Shown here piece by piece: positions 1 through 9,542 of a stretch of DNA of 64,000 nucleotides. The position numbers and the translations under genes are program-made. Where the stretch lies: assembly GCA_030684555.1 (NCBI GenBank), contig JAUXVN010000115.1:1-64000 (forward strand). The letters run 5' to 3'. Every line of letters begins with the position of its first letter. Position 1 is the stretch's first letter. Source of the stretch: Ignavibacteria bacterium (GTDB lineage: Bacteria > Bacteroidota > Ignavibacteria > Ignavibacteriales > Ignavibacteriaceae). The notes below the pieces were generated by a model. It worked only from the letters and a program-made list of their open reading frames with translations. It had not been told where the DNA came from and searched no databases.

Positions 1-269
1 CACCTGAAAAAGCAAAAGCATTATGGGATAGGTTTCAGTTTGTACATACACCAAAACACGGTAGTTGGTTAAACATGGCGGAAATTGAATTAAACGTTCT
101 GAATGGGCAGTGCTTGAATAGAAGGATAGAAAACTTAGCAACAGTAATCAAGGAGACTGTTGCATGGCAGAAACATCGAAATAATATGAATGCAAAAATT
201 AACTGGCAATTTACCGAGAAAGATGCCCGTATAAAGTTGTTGCGACTTTATCCGACTATTCAGAGTTGA
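1..269 (+). CDS. IS630-family transposase, C-terminal part (5' end outside window)
   Basis: The frame is open from the window edge (codons start at base 3) to a TGA at 267-269. It encodes the last part of a DDE-type IS630/Tc1-mariner transposase. The recognisable segment is HTPKHGSWLNMAEIE, where the final conserved acidic residue (E) of the catalytic triad follows the SWLN motif. The rest is the family's usual short basic tail with an N-W-Q-F-T motif. The ATG at 75 is internal, not a start. The family excises and inserts DNA at TA dinucleotides. Whether the element is intact cannot be judged because its left part is missing. Confidence 0.85.
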   Translation, partial: PEKAKALWDRFQFVHTPKHGSWLNMAEIELNVLNGQCLNRRIENLATVIKETVAWQKHRNNMNAKINWQFTEKDARIKLLRLYPTIQS

Positions 270-284
270 CATGACAGTAGTGTA
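1..284 (+). mobile_element. right end of an IS630-type insertion sequence (partial)
   Basis: The transposase stop at 267-269 is followed by a short non-coding stretch, ACATGACAGTAGTG, and a TA at 283-284. That is where an IS630 right terminal repeat and TA target duplication would be expected. The left repeat is off-window, so the exact boundary is inferred. Confidence 0.45.
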
Positions 285-383
285 AAATTTATCGACCAGA
301 TAAGCAATAATATTATTGTAAAAACTATAAGTAATATTTACGGTAAAGATGTACAATTAACAAACGGAAGTTCATTAAGTGAT

Positions 384-1280
384 ATGTATGCAATATCATT
401 AAATACTACCATAGCTCCTTATTATTTTATGAAAAGTAATTCGCTAAATACATTCAGTAAACCAAATCTCTTGACTATATCTTCTGGCAGAGAAGGGGTA
501 GTATATAACGATGGAGCTGAGTTTTACTACGCAATAGGTGATATAAAGTTAAACGGAAATAATATAGACTTTGTAGAAATACCTGATAGTGTAAAATCAT
601 TAAATTTATCGGCGATAAATGAATATCTGAGAAGCCAAACAATGAGCGTCGATAATGCAGGTCAGTTACTCTACAGTGTACAATACGGAATGATCGACTC
701 AGCAAGTACAATGAACTACCTTCAAACCGGAAAAACGATAACCTTCGGAGTAGAATTAGTAGATGCAATAACCAACAATGTATTGGGCAGATATGACGAA
801 GTTACGTTTGATGAAAATAATATGTTCAACTATGACAAACAAGGTTACGAAGTAAGCTTAGAGGGCATAGGAACAAACCGTGAGGTTTACCTAAGATTAT
901 CTACAACAAGTAATGACGAAACATCGGGATATTCCTTAACGCAGAGATATTCAGATGAAACGATACTTGGTAAAACACATACAAAGAAAATCAACTATAC
1001 CGGAACAGAAAAACCCACCGAATACGCTCTTTTCCAAAACTACCCGAACCCATTCAATCCGATGACAACAATAACTTACCAAATCCCGAAAGAAGGATTA
1101 GTAACGCTAAAAATCTATGACATACTCGGCAAAGAAGTCGCAACCCTCATAAACGAAGAGAAACAAGCCGGTAAATACAGCATAGATTTCAACGCATCAA
1201 AGCTTTCAAGCGGTGTGTATTTGTATGAACTTCGCTCAAATGAATATAAATCGACAAAGAAATTGTTGTTGATGAAATGA
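384..1280 (+). CDS. T9SS type A sorting-domain protein, probably 5'-truncated
   Basis: About 300 residues are readable from the ATG at 384. Residues 1-210 match nothing I recognise. Residues 212-298 are a classic Ignavibacteria T9SS C-terminal sorting domain: FQNYPNPFNPMTTITYQIP, then LKIYDILGKEVATLINE, SGVYLYELRS and a final KKLLLMK. Such tails direct export by the type IX system. There is no signal peptide at the ATG, which a T9SS cargo needs. The same frame is open back to base 270, directly after the transposase stop. The simplest reading is that an IS630 insertion removed the original 5' end and this is a remnant. A genuine start at 384 lacks an evident ribosome-binding site. Confidence 0.7.
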   Translation: MYAISLNTTIAPYYFMKSNSLNTFSKPNLLTISSGREGVVYNDGAEFYYAIGDIKLNGNNIDFVEIPDSVKSLNLSAINEYLRSQTMSVDNAGQLLYSVQYGMIDSASTMNYLQTGKTITFGVELVDAITNNVLGRYDEVTFDENNMFNYDKQGYEVSLEGIGTNREVYLRLSTTSNDETSGYSLTQRYSDETILGKTHTKKINYTGTEKPTEYALFQNYPNPFNPMTTITYQIPKEGLVTLKIYDILGKEVATLINEEKQAGKYSIDFNASKLSSGVYLYELRSNEYKSTKKLLLMK

Positions 1281-1328
1281 CGACAATCGTTGTGAGAGTA
1301 AATAAAAATAGTGAATAAATTTCTTAAG

Positions 1329-1354
1329 AAGGCTGTCGAAAGGCAGCCTTTTTT
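1329..1354 (+). terminator. rho-independent terminator
   Basis: A 7-bp stem, AAGGCTG paired with CAGCCTT (1329-1335 and 1344-1350), is followed by a run of six T. It lies 49 bases past the stop of the T9SS-tail gene. Confidence 0.75.
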
Positions 1355-1575
1355 GTGAGGAGTCTTTTACTAATTTTGCAAACTGGCTTAAGTTCCCAAA
1401 AGACAATTTCCCATTTTTAAGGGGTGACTGATTATCAAATTGATAAATATTATTTTCACCATCTGATAATTTAATCTCATTGGATTTCATTTTTCTTCTC
1501 TTTTATTGGAGTTTTCAGATCTTCTTTTACGGCACTATAATTGTCTTGTATTTCGAAAAAAGGAATTGTTGAAAA

Positions 1576-3708
1576 ATGAAATTTCCTCTCACAAAATATG
1601 CTCTGCTGATTATAATTAACTTGTTCTTTAGTAATATTATAATTGCTCAAAATTATCAGCTTGTTTGGTCTGATGAATTTAGCGGGACATCCCTTAACAC
1701 AAACGATTGGACTTATGAAATAGGTCCTAATCCCGCTAATAATGAACTGCAATATTACACTAACCGTTTTCACAATCTTTATTTTGAAGACGGCAGCCTG
1801 GTAATAAGAGCATTGAGTGAAATTTATGGTGGAATGAATTACACATCAGCAAGAATTAAAACCAAATTAAATTGGAAGTATGGAAAAATTGAAGCAAGAA
1901 TTAAACTTCCATATGGACAAGGTATTTGGCCTGCATTCTGGATGCTTGGTCAAAATATTGGTTCGGTGGGATGGCCTGCATGTGGTGAAATTGATATTGT
2001 TGAGCTAATCGGGGGCGGTCCCGGAAGAGATAATCGTTGTTATGCAACTCTTCATTGGGAACAAAATGGTCATGCAAGTTATGGCACAAATTATACGCTT
2101 CCATCAGGAATATTTGCTGATGATTATCATATTTTTTCGGCAACCTGGACTCCTCAAAAAGTCGAATGTTTTGTGGATGGAATTCGATATTTTGTAATTG
2201 ACATTACACCTGCAGGACTGAGTGAATTTCATGCTCCTTTTTTCATTATTCTAAACCTTGCCGTTGGCGGCAATTGGCCCGGAAATCCAAATGCTTCAAC
2301 AATTTTTCCGCAGTATATGTTTGTTGATTATGTCCGCGTTTATCAAGATGCAGCATCAGTTCCAACGATAGTATTAACTGCTCCACAAAATAATGCAATT
2401 ATTCCATTTGGTCAGGATGTTTTGATTAAATCAGGAGTTCAATTTTCAGGCGAAATTTCTAAAGTTGAATTTTATCAGGATGCAGTGAAAATTGGAGAGA
2501 CTTCCACCTCACCTTATGAATGGCGATGGAAAACACCTTCCGAAGGATGTTATAAATTAAGTGCTAAAGCATATTCATCAGAAGGATTTTATTCAAAGTC
2601 GCAAACTGTTTCTGTTAAAATCGGTAATGATTGTATAGAGGCACCATACTCGGGAAACCCGATTAATATCCCGGGCATCATTGAAGCCGAAAATTTTAAC
2701 ATCGGTGGACAAGGAATTGCATACAATGATCTTACATCTGTCAATAGTGGCGGTAGTTACCGTCCCGATGAAGGTGTTGATATTCAAGAATGTTCGGATC
2801 TTTTTGGTGGTTATAATATAGGATGGGTATTGCCGGGAGAATGGCTTAATTATTCTGTTAATATTAAAGAGACTGCATTATACAATTTTGAAATTCGTTA
2901 TTCTTCCGGAGCTTCCGGAGGCTCTTTTCATATTGAAATTGATGATGTAAATGTAAGCGGTCAAATTATTTTAGATGGAACCAGTGGATGGCAAACATGG
3001 CAGACTTTTATTAAAGAAAATATTAGTCTCAACCAGGGAGTTAAAAATCTAAGAGTTGTAATTGAATCGGGTGAATTCAATTTGAATAGAATTGAGATTT
3101 ATAAACCGAATACAGAACCTCAAATTAATCTCATCACTCCAAACGGTGGAGAAGTTTTTGGAAGCGGTTCAATTCAGGAAATTAATTGGGAAAGTCTTAG
3201 AATTCGTGATGTTCAAATTGGACTTTCAACTAATAACGGCAGCAGTTGGTCGTTTATAACTTCACAAACTCCTTCTGAATTTGGTGTCTTTAGATGGAAA
3301 GTTCCCGACCTGCTTTCCGACAATTGTAAAATTATGATTGTGGATAAAAGTAATTCTACTATTCGAGATTTAAGTGATAATGTATTTACCATTTCTAATC
3401 TTGTTTCTGTTAAAGATGAAGTAGTTCCCGAATTATTTCAATTAAAACAAAACTTTCCAAATCCATTTAACCCGGGTACAAAAATAGAATTTTCAATTCC
3501 TACTGGAGCAGAAGGAAATTTTGCTACATTAATAATTTACGATCTTCTCGGTAACGAGATAGCAACTCTGTTGAATGAACCTAAAAAATCCGGATCGTAT
3601 GAAGTTGAATTTAATGCTGATAAATATGGCTTAACCAGCGGTATATATTTTTACAAGTTACAAGTCGGACAATTTGTGGAGACTAAAAAATTAGTTCTCA
3701 TGCGATGA
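1576..3708 (+). CDS. secreted GH16 beta-glucanase (laminarinase-like) with CBM6 and T9SS tail
   Basis: A modular 710-residue secreted glycoside hydrolase. Residues 1-24 are a hydrophobic signal peptide. Residues 27-262 are a GH16 catalytic domain with the motif GEIDIVELIG: E138 the expected nucleophile, D140 the assisting residue and E143 the acid/base. Residues about 268-350 form a bacterial Ig-like domain. Residues 368-508 are a family 6 carbohydrate-binding module (starting IEAENF). Residues 515-605 resemble the Ser/Thr-rich Kre9-type domain (NLITPNGGEVF-like). Residues 625-710 are a T9SS type A sorting domain (NFPNPFNPGTKIEFSIP). The family cleaves beta-1,3 or mixed beta-1,3/1,4-glucans; laminarin is the likeliest substrate because of the CBM6, but specificity cannot be read from sequence. 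It is transcribed alone, between two terminators. Confidence 0.92.
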   Translation: MKFPLTKYALLIIINLFFSNIIIAQNYQLVWSDEFSGTSLNTNDWTYEIGPNPANNELQYYTNRFHNLYFEDGSLVIRALSEIYGGMNYTSARIKTKLNWKYGKIEARIKLPYGQGIWPAFWMLGQNIGSVGWPACGEIDIVELIGGGPGRDNRCYATLHWEQNGHASYGTNYTLPSGIFADDYHIFSATWTPQKVECFVDGIRYFVIDITPAGLSEFHAPFFIILNLAVGGNWPGNPNASTIFPQYMFVDYVRVYQDAASVPTIVLTAPQNNAIIPFGQDVLIKSGVQFSGEISKVEFYQDAVKIGETSTSPYEWRWKTPSEGCYKLSAKAYSSEGFYSKSQTVSVKIGNDCIEAPYSGNPINIPGIIEAENFNIGGQGIAYNDLTSVNSGGSYRPDEGVDIQECSDLFGGYNIGWVLPGEWLNYSVNIKETALYNFEIRYSSGASGGSFHIEIDDVNVSGQIILDGTSGWQTWQTFIKENISLNQGVKNLRVVIESGEFNLNRIEIYKPNTEPQINLITPNGGEVFGSGSIQEINWESLRIRDVQIGLSTNNGSSWSFITSQTPSEFGVFRWKVPDLLSDNCKIMIVDKSNSTIRDLSDNVFTISNLVSVKDEVVPELFQLKQNFPNPFNPGTKIEFSIPTGAEGNFATLIIYDLLGNEIATLLNEPKKSGSYEVEFNADKYGLTSGIYFYKLQVGQFVETKKLVLMR

Positions 3709-3770
3709 CGGATAAAACAGATTTGTTCGTTCAAATCACTAACTAATTATTTTCAACAAACTCTTTGAAA

Positions 3771-3800
3771 GGGTGAAGTTATAAATCTTCGCCCGATTCT
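3771..3800 (+). terminator. probable terminator of the GH16 gene
   Basis: GGGTGAAG (3771-3778) pairs with CTTCGCCC (3787-3794, one G-T pair). A T-rich tract begins five bases later. It lies between convergent genes. Confidence 0.5.
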
Positions 3801-3869
3801 TTTTTCAGTTGATTGGTTGATCTTATTGCAATACTATCACTATTAAAAAGAATATTATAAATATTCTTC

Positions 3870-6800
3870 TTAAAATTTTCGTGCAACAACCACAACGGTT
3901 TTGAGCGTCTCGATAGTATTATTATCATTACCAACTGCCTCGAGAAAAACAATGTAAATTCCAACCCGTAAAGCATTTCCGCCATCATCTCTACCATCAA
4001 AAATGATTGAACCCTGATTACTTGAGGGGATATTATTTGCGAGTGTTCTTACTTGTCTCCCTTTGCTGTCAAATATTTTGACCCGGACTTGTGCAACTGC
4101 TTGAGTCAAGTTGTAATTGATTATTGTGAAATCTTCAAAGCCATCATTATCCGGTGAGAATGGATTTGGTTCAACTGTTAATGCTTTATTACGTGATGTA
4201 TTATCAGCGAAGATGCTGTTAATAATGCCCGGCGTAGCTCCATTTCCGGAAACGGAGGAACTCCAGTTTGAAGAATTATTTGAAGCTATATCGGGATTTA
4301 TTCTTTCGATAGATCGATTTCGTGTGTTTGATATTTGTCTGTTATGCCATTTATCTGAATAAAAAACCGAGTCAATGATATTTCCCCGAATATCCTTTAA
4401 CAAAACTAATTCACCAGTATTTACAAGACCAAGATTTGAAGTATTTGTAATCGATTTATGTGGATAACTTTTAAGATTCGAATATTTATTTAACACAAGT
4501 GAGTCTGCCATTAATACAAAATAATTTTTTGGGGGTATTACGATCGAAGTATCGCTAAGCCGATAAAAATTCTTTTTTTCATCTTCAATTCGCCAACCGC
4601 CAATGTTTATGGAGTCATTACTGTTGTTAAAGATTTCAACAAATTCATTATTATCAATATCCGGTTCGTACATTATTTCATTAATTAATAATTGATTTCT
4701 TGAGTAAGAAGGAACCGTTTCTACTGAATTAATACTTCCCGGTGTAGCTCTCTTTAGTGATGTAGCCCAATTAGAACTATCATTTGAAAATCTGTTATAG
4801 TCAATTCGCTCTAATGAAAAACCGTTGCGTCCACCCCAGGCGGATTTGTAAATCACAGAATCAATAATTGCATTTCTAAAATCATAAATATAAATACCAT
4901 CCGTAGTATTACTTAATGAACCAAAGACAGCTTTTATTAAAGGAATATTTTGTCCCGGATAAAATGAAGTAAAATTCGTATCTCTTGCAACAACAACACG
5001 TTCATTCGGCGCTAATAAATAATCATTCGTTGTGAGAAAAACTTTTGTCGGAGTTGTTAGTAAATCACTTATAAACCAGTTTTTAAGGTTTACAGTGTCA
5101 ATAGTCGGATTATATAATTCAACCCACTCAGGTTCATTATTTTTGGGGTCATACATTATCTCTGTGATTAAAAGTGATTTTTGTTCAAATCCGGGTTCTA
5201 TATTTTTTTGAATTATATTATTATAAATATCTTCATCTTCATTACTGAAAATTTCAGCGGTTATAATAGTTTTATAGTTTAATTGTTGAATTACATTACG
5301 CGATGTTACTTCAATTGAGTCGAATGAATTCAAACCGGAGATTGCAACTGAATCAAGTAAAATCAGCGGGGCATTCAAGCTATCAGTTTGGTATCTAAAT
5401 ATTACGGAAAAACTATTAGAAGAAACTATTCCGGTATTTCTAACTTTGGCAACTACTGTTACGTTGTCATCAAGTTTAGGAAATGGCGGATTGAATTGTA
5501 AACCCGAAAATGTTAAATCAATTTGTTTCTGAGAAATACTATTCACCCGACCAGGAGTGCTTTGTTCAATATCAATTGAAGTTCCCCAATTAGTTTGAAT
5601 AATTGATGAAGCATCAGAAGAAATACGTTCTAATGAATAACCATTCAATCCGCCCCACGTGCTTGAATAAAGGATGGAATCAATTACAGCTCCACGGTCA
5701 TCATAAATTACGATTCCATCAGCATCATTATTCAAATTTGGAAGAGAAATTTTTATTAATCGTGAAGGAATAATTCTATGGTAATTTGTAATAGTCGAAT
5801 CACGTGCTATTACAATAATTTCATCCGGAGAAATAGTAATAGAATCACGAATAAATACTTTTAGCGGAGTTGTTAGAATGTCTGAAACAGCCCAATCTTT
5901 TATCAATATATTCTTATCGCTAACATTTTTTATTTCGATCCATTCCGGTTCGCCGCCTGCCGGTGTATACATAATTTCATTAACAATTATTGAACCTTGT
6001 GGATATCCTGGGCGAATACTATAAACTAATTTATTGTTAGTCGTATCATCATCCTGAGTTGCTGATACTGAAATTATAAATTGCCTGGTGCTTTGAAGAT
6101 TTGTAATCTGATAATCAAGCAATAACGAAAGTGAATCCCCCGCACTAATATTTATCGTTGAAGAAGTGTATAAATTAATATCCGCAGTTGAATCAAAATC
6201 AGTATCTTCAAAAAGCGAAAGTGAAAATGCTAAATTATTTTTCCCGGTATTTTTAACTTTTGTATATAAATAAAGATTGTCACCAAAAACCGGAAAGGCT
6301 GGGGAAGTATATGTAGAAGTTATAGCAAGATCATAATCCTTTTGTGTTACCGAATTAATTTTTCCGGGTGTTGCTTTAACAACTCCAATTGAAGTTTTCC
6401 AATTTAGAGAATCGGTTGAAGAGTTCTCAAATGAAATTCTTTCTAACGATCTTCCTCCGCTATTTCCGCCCCAATTAGAAACATATCGGAGTGAATCTAT
6501 AACCCGATTTAATGAATCCATCAAAATCACTTTATCAAAATCATTATTCAGTGTCGGAAGAGTTGCTTTTACAATTTTGGAGGAGATATTATAAAATTGA
6601 GCTACTGAACTATCCTTTGTAATAACAAGATATTCGTTTGGTTGAAGTAATAGACTAACTGTATTAATAGTAATAGTGTCAACCGCATCAGCGAAACGGT
6701 AATTTTTCAGATTAATAATTTTTGTGCTTTTATTATAAATCTCAATCCACTCCGGTTCACCGGTTGTTGGGGCGTACATTATTTCGTTTATAATAATGTC

Positions 6801-8543
6801 ACTTCTCACTTCATTCACAATAACTTTCTGAACGGAAGTAAATGCGGTATTGTTGGATGAATCTTCGTCTATTGTTGCATCAACTCGGACGATAAAACGG
6901 TTTATACCGTCAGTAAAATTTGATACATTAACCAAATAAGAAACAGAATCATTTGGAATAAGTGTTATTCCACTCATTTCAGTAAATAATTCAGAGGCGG
7001 TTGGAATGGAGTCATTATTTACATCGTTATAAAATTTTACAGAATAGACAGCCGAATTATCAATTCCCGGATTTTTTATCCATGCTTTAAGTTCAATTGA
7101 TTCATCTCCAATTACATATTTTTTATCTGTTTTAAAAGATGTAATGCTAAGATCAAAATTCTTAGGAGTAACGGAATTTTTTCTTCCCGGGGTTGCTTTA
7201 ATTAATCCTGATGATGTTTTCCAATTTGATTGAGATAATGAAATTGAATCCGTGAAAACCCGCTCTAATGATCTTCCGTTGCTTCCTCCCCAGCTTGAAA
7301 AATAATAAAGAGAATCAATAATAAATCCGCTTGAATCTTTTATTACAACAGCATCATCAGTATTGTTCAATGCGGGGAAGCTTGTTACTACTATTCGTGA
7401 CGGGATATTATAAAAGTTTGTTATTGAAATGTTATTGCTGATTACTAAAAATGAATCCGTCTGTAAAAACAAATCGGTTGTTGAAATCGTAGCCTGTGAA
7501 GTTGAATTATCTTTAATTTTCCAGTTCTTCAAATTGATCGGATTTGCAGAACGGTTAAAAATTTCAACCCATTCCGGCTCTCCGGTAGTTGGTGCATACA
7601 TAATTTCATTTATCACAATTGCATTAAATTCTGCTGACGGAGTTTGAACGGAACCAATCACCGATTTACTATTATTATTTAAATTTTCATCCGATGTATA
7701 TTCAGCAACAGCAATAAATCGGTAATTACCAACTTGTGTAGGATTATACTGATATTGAATATCAATTGAATCTCCTGAAAAAATAGAATTAATATTTTCT
7801 TGATGAATAATTTCATTGGGAGTCGGAATATTATCATTATTTTCATCATAGTAGAGTTTCAATAAAACATTTTGAGCCGGATTTGTGCCAAGATTTTTTA
7901 CCATCGCCCGAAGGTTGAAACTATTTCCAAGAAGTATATTTGTTTGAGCTAAACTAAAAGTTGAAACTGAAATATCATTTACAAGCGGAGTAATGCTATT
8001 TTTATAACCTGGTGTGCCGTTGTTAATTGAAGAATTTCCCCAGTTAGAGACGGTTGTATCTTTATTCATTACTTTCTTTTCATCAGAAAAACCTGTTGAA
8101 TTATTAGCGGTATAGATTTTAATTTCGAGGGTATCGTTATTGGGTCTGAGCAATCCCAAAGGTCTATCGGTAGTATTTGCCATTCCGCTTGCCCCGAAAG
8201 AATTATCTGAAATTTTCAGGATTAATGCAGAGTTAGGGATTAAAGAGTTATAGATTCCGGAAACAAAATCATAATCTCCTTCCAAAACGACAGCAAAACT
8301 TTTTGGTGGAAGTGACGTACCGAAACCTGCTGACATAATTACATCGGCGGTTGAGGTATAATATTTAAATTTATAATTATTCAAATCGATTGTATCGGTT
8401 TCACTGATGTTATAAATTTCAATAAACTCAGTATTAGAGCCGTTCGGATTGAACATTATTTCGCTTATTATCAAAGATGAATCTGCTTGTGAAAAAATCA
8501 ACTTTGATAATAAAATGACGGTTAAAAATATTTTGATTTTCAT
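3870..8543 (-). CDS. giant secreted protein with six lamin tail domains and CARDB-like linkers
   Basis: A 1557-residue exported protein. Residues 1-19 form a signal peptide. Six lamin tail domains (LTD) follow, each opening with an INEIMYAP-like strand and a GEPEWVEIFN-like turn. Four of the linkers, between LTDs 1 to 5, are CARDB-like Ig folds opening with a D-L-x-I-T-S-like strand and carrying a K-N-x-G turn. LTDs 5 and 6 abut directly. The C-terminal ~100 residues (from VEPNPFSPDNDG) look like a FlgD-type Ig domain that may serve as an export or anchoring tail; it is not the PNPFNP type A form. LTDs in bacteria occur in large surface or extracellular proteins, often near nucleases or phosphatases; no enzymatic domain is visible. 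A structural or adhesive cell-surface role is inferred. It sits 9 bases downstream of the SDR gene. Confidence 0.88.
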   Translation of the reverse strand: MKIKIFLTVILLSKLIFSQADSSLIISEIMFNPNGSNTEFIEIYNISETDTIDLNNYKFKYYTSTADVIMSAGFGTSLPPKSFAVVLEGDYDFVSGIYNSLIPNSALILKISDNSFGASGMANTTDRPLGLLRPNNDTLEIKIYTANNSTGFSDEKKVMNKDTTVSNWGNSSINNGTPGYKNSITPLVNDISVSTFSLAQTNILLGNSFNLRAMVKNLGTNPAQNVLLKLYYDENNDNIPTPNEIIHQENINSIFSGDSIDIQYQYNPTQVGNYRFIAVAEYTSDENLNNNSKSVIGSVQTPSAEFNAIVINEIMYAPTTGEPEWVEIFNRSANPINLKNWKIKDNSTSQATISTTDLFLQTDSFLVISNNISITNFYNIPSRIVVTSFPALNNTDDAVVIKDSSGFIIDSLYYFSSWGGSNGRSLERVFTDSISLSQSNWKTSSGLIKATPGRKNSVTPKNFDLSITSFKTDKKYVIGDESIELKAWIKNPGIDNSAVYSVKFYNDVNNDSIPTASELFTEMSGITLIPNDSVSYLVNVSNFTDGINRFIVRVDATIDEDSSNNTAFTSVQKVIVNEVRSDIIINEIMYAPTTGEPEWIEIYNKSTKIINLKNYRFADAVDTITINTVSLLLQPNEYLVITKDSSVAQFYNISSKIVKATLPTLNNDFDKVILMDSLNRVIDSLRYVSNWGGNSGGRSLERISFENSSTDSLNWKTSIGVVKATPGKINSVTQKDYDLAITSTYTSPAFPVFGDNLYLYTKVKNTGKNNLAFSLSLFEDTDFDSTADINLYTSSTINISAGDSLSLLLDYQITNLQSTRQFIISVSATQDDDTTNNKLVYSIRPGYPQGSIIVNEIMYTPAGGEPEWIEIKNVSDKNILIKDWAVSDILTTPLKVFIRDSITISPDEIIVIARDSTITNYHRIIPSRLIKISLPNLNNDADGIVIYDDRGAVIDSILYSSTWGGLNGYSLERISSDASSIIQTNWGTSIDIEQSTPGRVNSISQKQIDLTFSGLQFNPPFPKLDDNVTVVAKVRNTGIVSSNSFSVIFRYQTDSLNAPLILLDSVAISGLNSFDSIEVTSRNVIQQLNYKTIITAEIFSNEDEDIYNNIIQKNIEPGFEQKSLLITEIMYDPKNNEPEWVELYNPTIDTVNLKNWFISDLLTTPTKVFLTTNDYLLAPNERVVVARDTNFTSFYPGQNIPLIKAVFGSLSNTTDGIYIYDFRNAIIDSVIYKSAWGGRNGFSLERIDYNRFSNDSSNWATSLKRATPGSINSVETVPSYSRNQLLINEIMYEPDIDNNEFVEIFNNSNDSINIGGWRIEDEKKNFYRLSDTSIVIPPKNYFVLMADSLVLNKYSNLKSYPHKSITNTSNLGLVNTGELVLLKDIRGNIIDSVFYSDKWHNRQISNTRNRSIERINPDIASNNSSNWSSSVSGNGATPGIINSIFADNTSRNKALTVEPNPFSPDNDGFEDFTIINYNLTQAVAQVRVKIFDSKGRQVRTLANNIPSSNQGSIIFDGRDDGGNALRVGIYIVFLEAVGNDNNTIETLKTVVVVARKF
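4600..8480 (-). repeat. coding tandem repeat, ~815-bp period (LTD-CARDB units)
   Basis: The I-N-E-I-M-Y segment recurs near 7600, 6780, 5965 and 5150, a spacing of 815-820 bases, with extra degenerate copies at about 8460 and 4670. Units near 7590 and 6770 are nearly identical over the APTTGEPEW stretch, which suggests recent duplication. Confidence 0.75.
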
Positions 8544-8552
8544 AATAAATAT

Positions 8553-9332
8553 TTAATCCTTCTTGCCGGTAATCTTAATATGATTGATTGAAATATAATC
8601 GAATAAATTATTTGGAATCAACTTAACAAATTTAATAACCGCTGAAATAAGAAATGGAAATTGAATAATTGTTTTCTCTTTTGTTAAACCTGCTATTATA
8701 ATATCCACAGCCTTATTAACACTCATTAACATTGGCATTTTGAATTCATTTTTATCGGTCAAGGGTGTTTTTACAAAACCCGGTTTTATAGTTATCACCT
8801 TTACCCCGTAAGGTTTTAGTTCACTTCGCAGACTCTCCAAATAAATTGATAATGCAGCTTTAGAAGCGCAGTAGAAACCGCTCTTTGCAAAACCGCGGGC
8901 ATCTGCTAAACTTGATACTCCGGTTATTATTCCGCGACCTTCTTTCATATACATTGGAAGTAACTGCTCAATGCAGTAAATCACTCCCATAACATTAATA
9001 TCAAAAGTTTTCTTCGCTTTACTTGCATCAAAATCTTCTATACTGTTTCTAAAACTGACACCGGAGTTAAGGATTGAAATATCTATAGTTTTGTGTTTAT
9101 CTAAGATGGACTTAAAAACAGTTTTAACTTGTTCATGATCCGATACATCGCATAAAAAAACATCGATTTGTTGATTTTTATTCCCAGCATCATCCTTGAT
9201 TTGATTCAGCAGTTCAAGTCTACGGGATAATAATATCAACCGATTATTCTGCGCCGCTAATCTTAAAGCTAATTCTTTACCAATTCCGGTCGAAGCACCG
9301 GTAATCAGGATGGTCTTTTCAAATAATTCCAT
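8553..9332 (-). CDS. short-chain dehydrogenase/reductase (SDR)
   Basis: A 259-residue classical SDR. TGASTGIGKEL at residues 11-21 is the NAD(P)-binding glycine motif. The central NSG (an NAG variant) lies near residue 90. The catalytic triad is visible as the Ser of GVSSLA and the Tyr/Lys of YCASK near residues 154-158. The C-terminal portion is hydrophobic (ending FDYISINHIKIT), as in the DltE/YqjQ-like SDR group that associates with membranes. The substrate is unknown; the family reduces ketones or oxidises alcohols. It is followed after 9 bases by the lamin-tail gene, which may be read through from it. Confidence 0.88.
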   Translation of the reverse strand: MELFEKTILITGASTGIGKELALRLAAQNNRLILLSRRLELLNQIKDDAGNKNQQIDVFLCDVSDHEQVKTVFKSILDKHKTIDISILNSGVSFRNSIEDFDASKAKKTFDINVMGVIYCIEQLLPMYMKEGRGIITGVSSLADARGFAKSGFYCASKAALSIYLESLRSELKPYGVKVITIKPGFVKTPLTDKNEFKMPMLMSVNKAVDIIIAGLTKEKTIIQFPFLISAVIKFVKLIPNNLFDYISINHIKITGKKD

Positions 9333-9518
9333 TTTTACTTTTTCTCTGATTAAACTAATTCAATTTAAGGAAAATAATTATTTCTACACGAACCACAAAT
9401 GAAGAAATTGTAAGGTTAGTGCGAGTATGGTTTATAGCTGTCTCTGCAAACTCTTTTGTTAAAAGGCAAAATCAGAAAAATCGAGACTAAAACACTTTTC
9501 TGATGAGGGCTAAATTGT

Positions 9519-9526
9519 TATCTTTG
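9519..9526 (+). promoter_or_regulatory. Bacteroidetes-type -7 promoter element
   Basis: TATCTTTG matches TAnnTTTG and lies 17 bases before the ATG of the DUF3109 gene at 9543. It would drive the run of genes from 9543 through rpoN. No good -33 TTTG is visible. Confidence 0.5.
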
Positions 9527-9542
9527 TACAAAAATTATTCCA

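Noticed and set aside
4600-8480. Repeated DNA as a CRISPR-like or satellite array
   Set aside because: The repetition is coding, long-period (~815 bp) and in frame with lamin-tail domains; no short direct repeats with spacers anywhere in the window.
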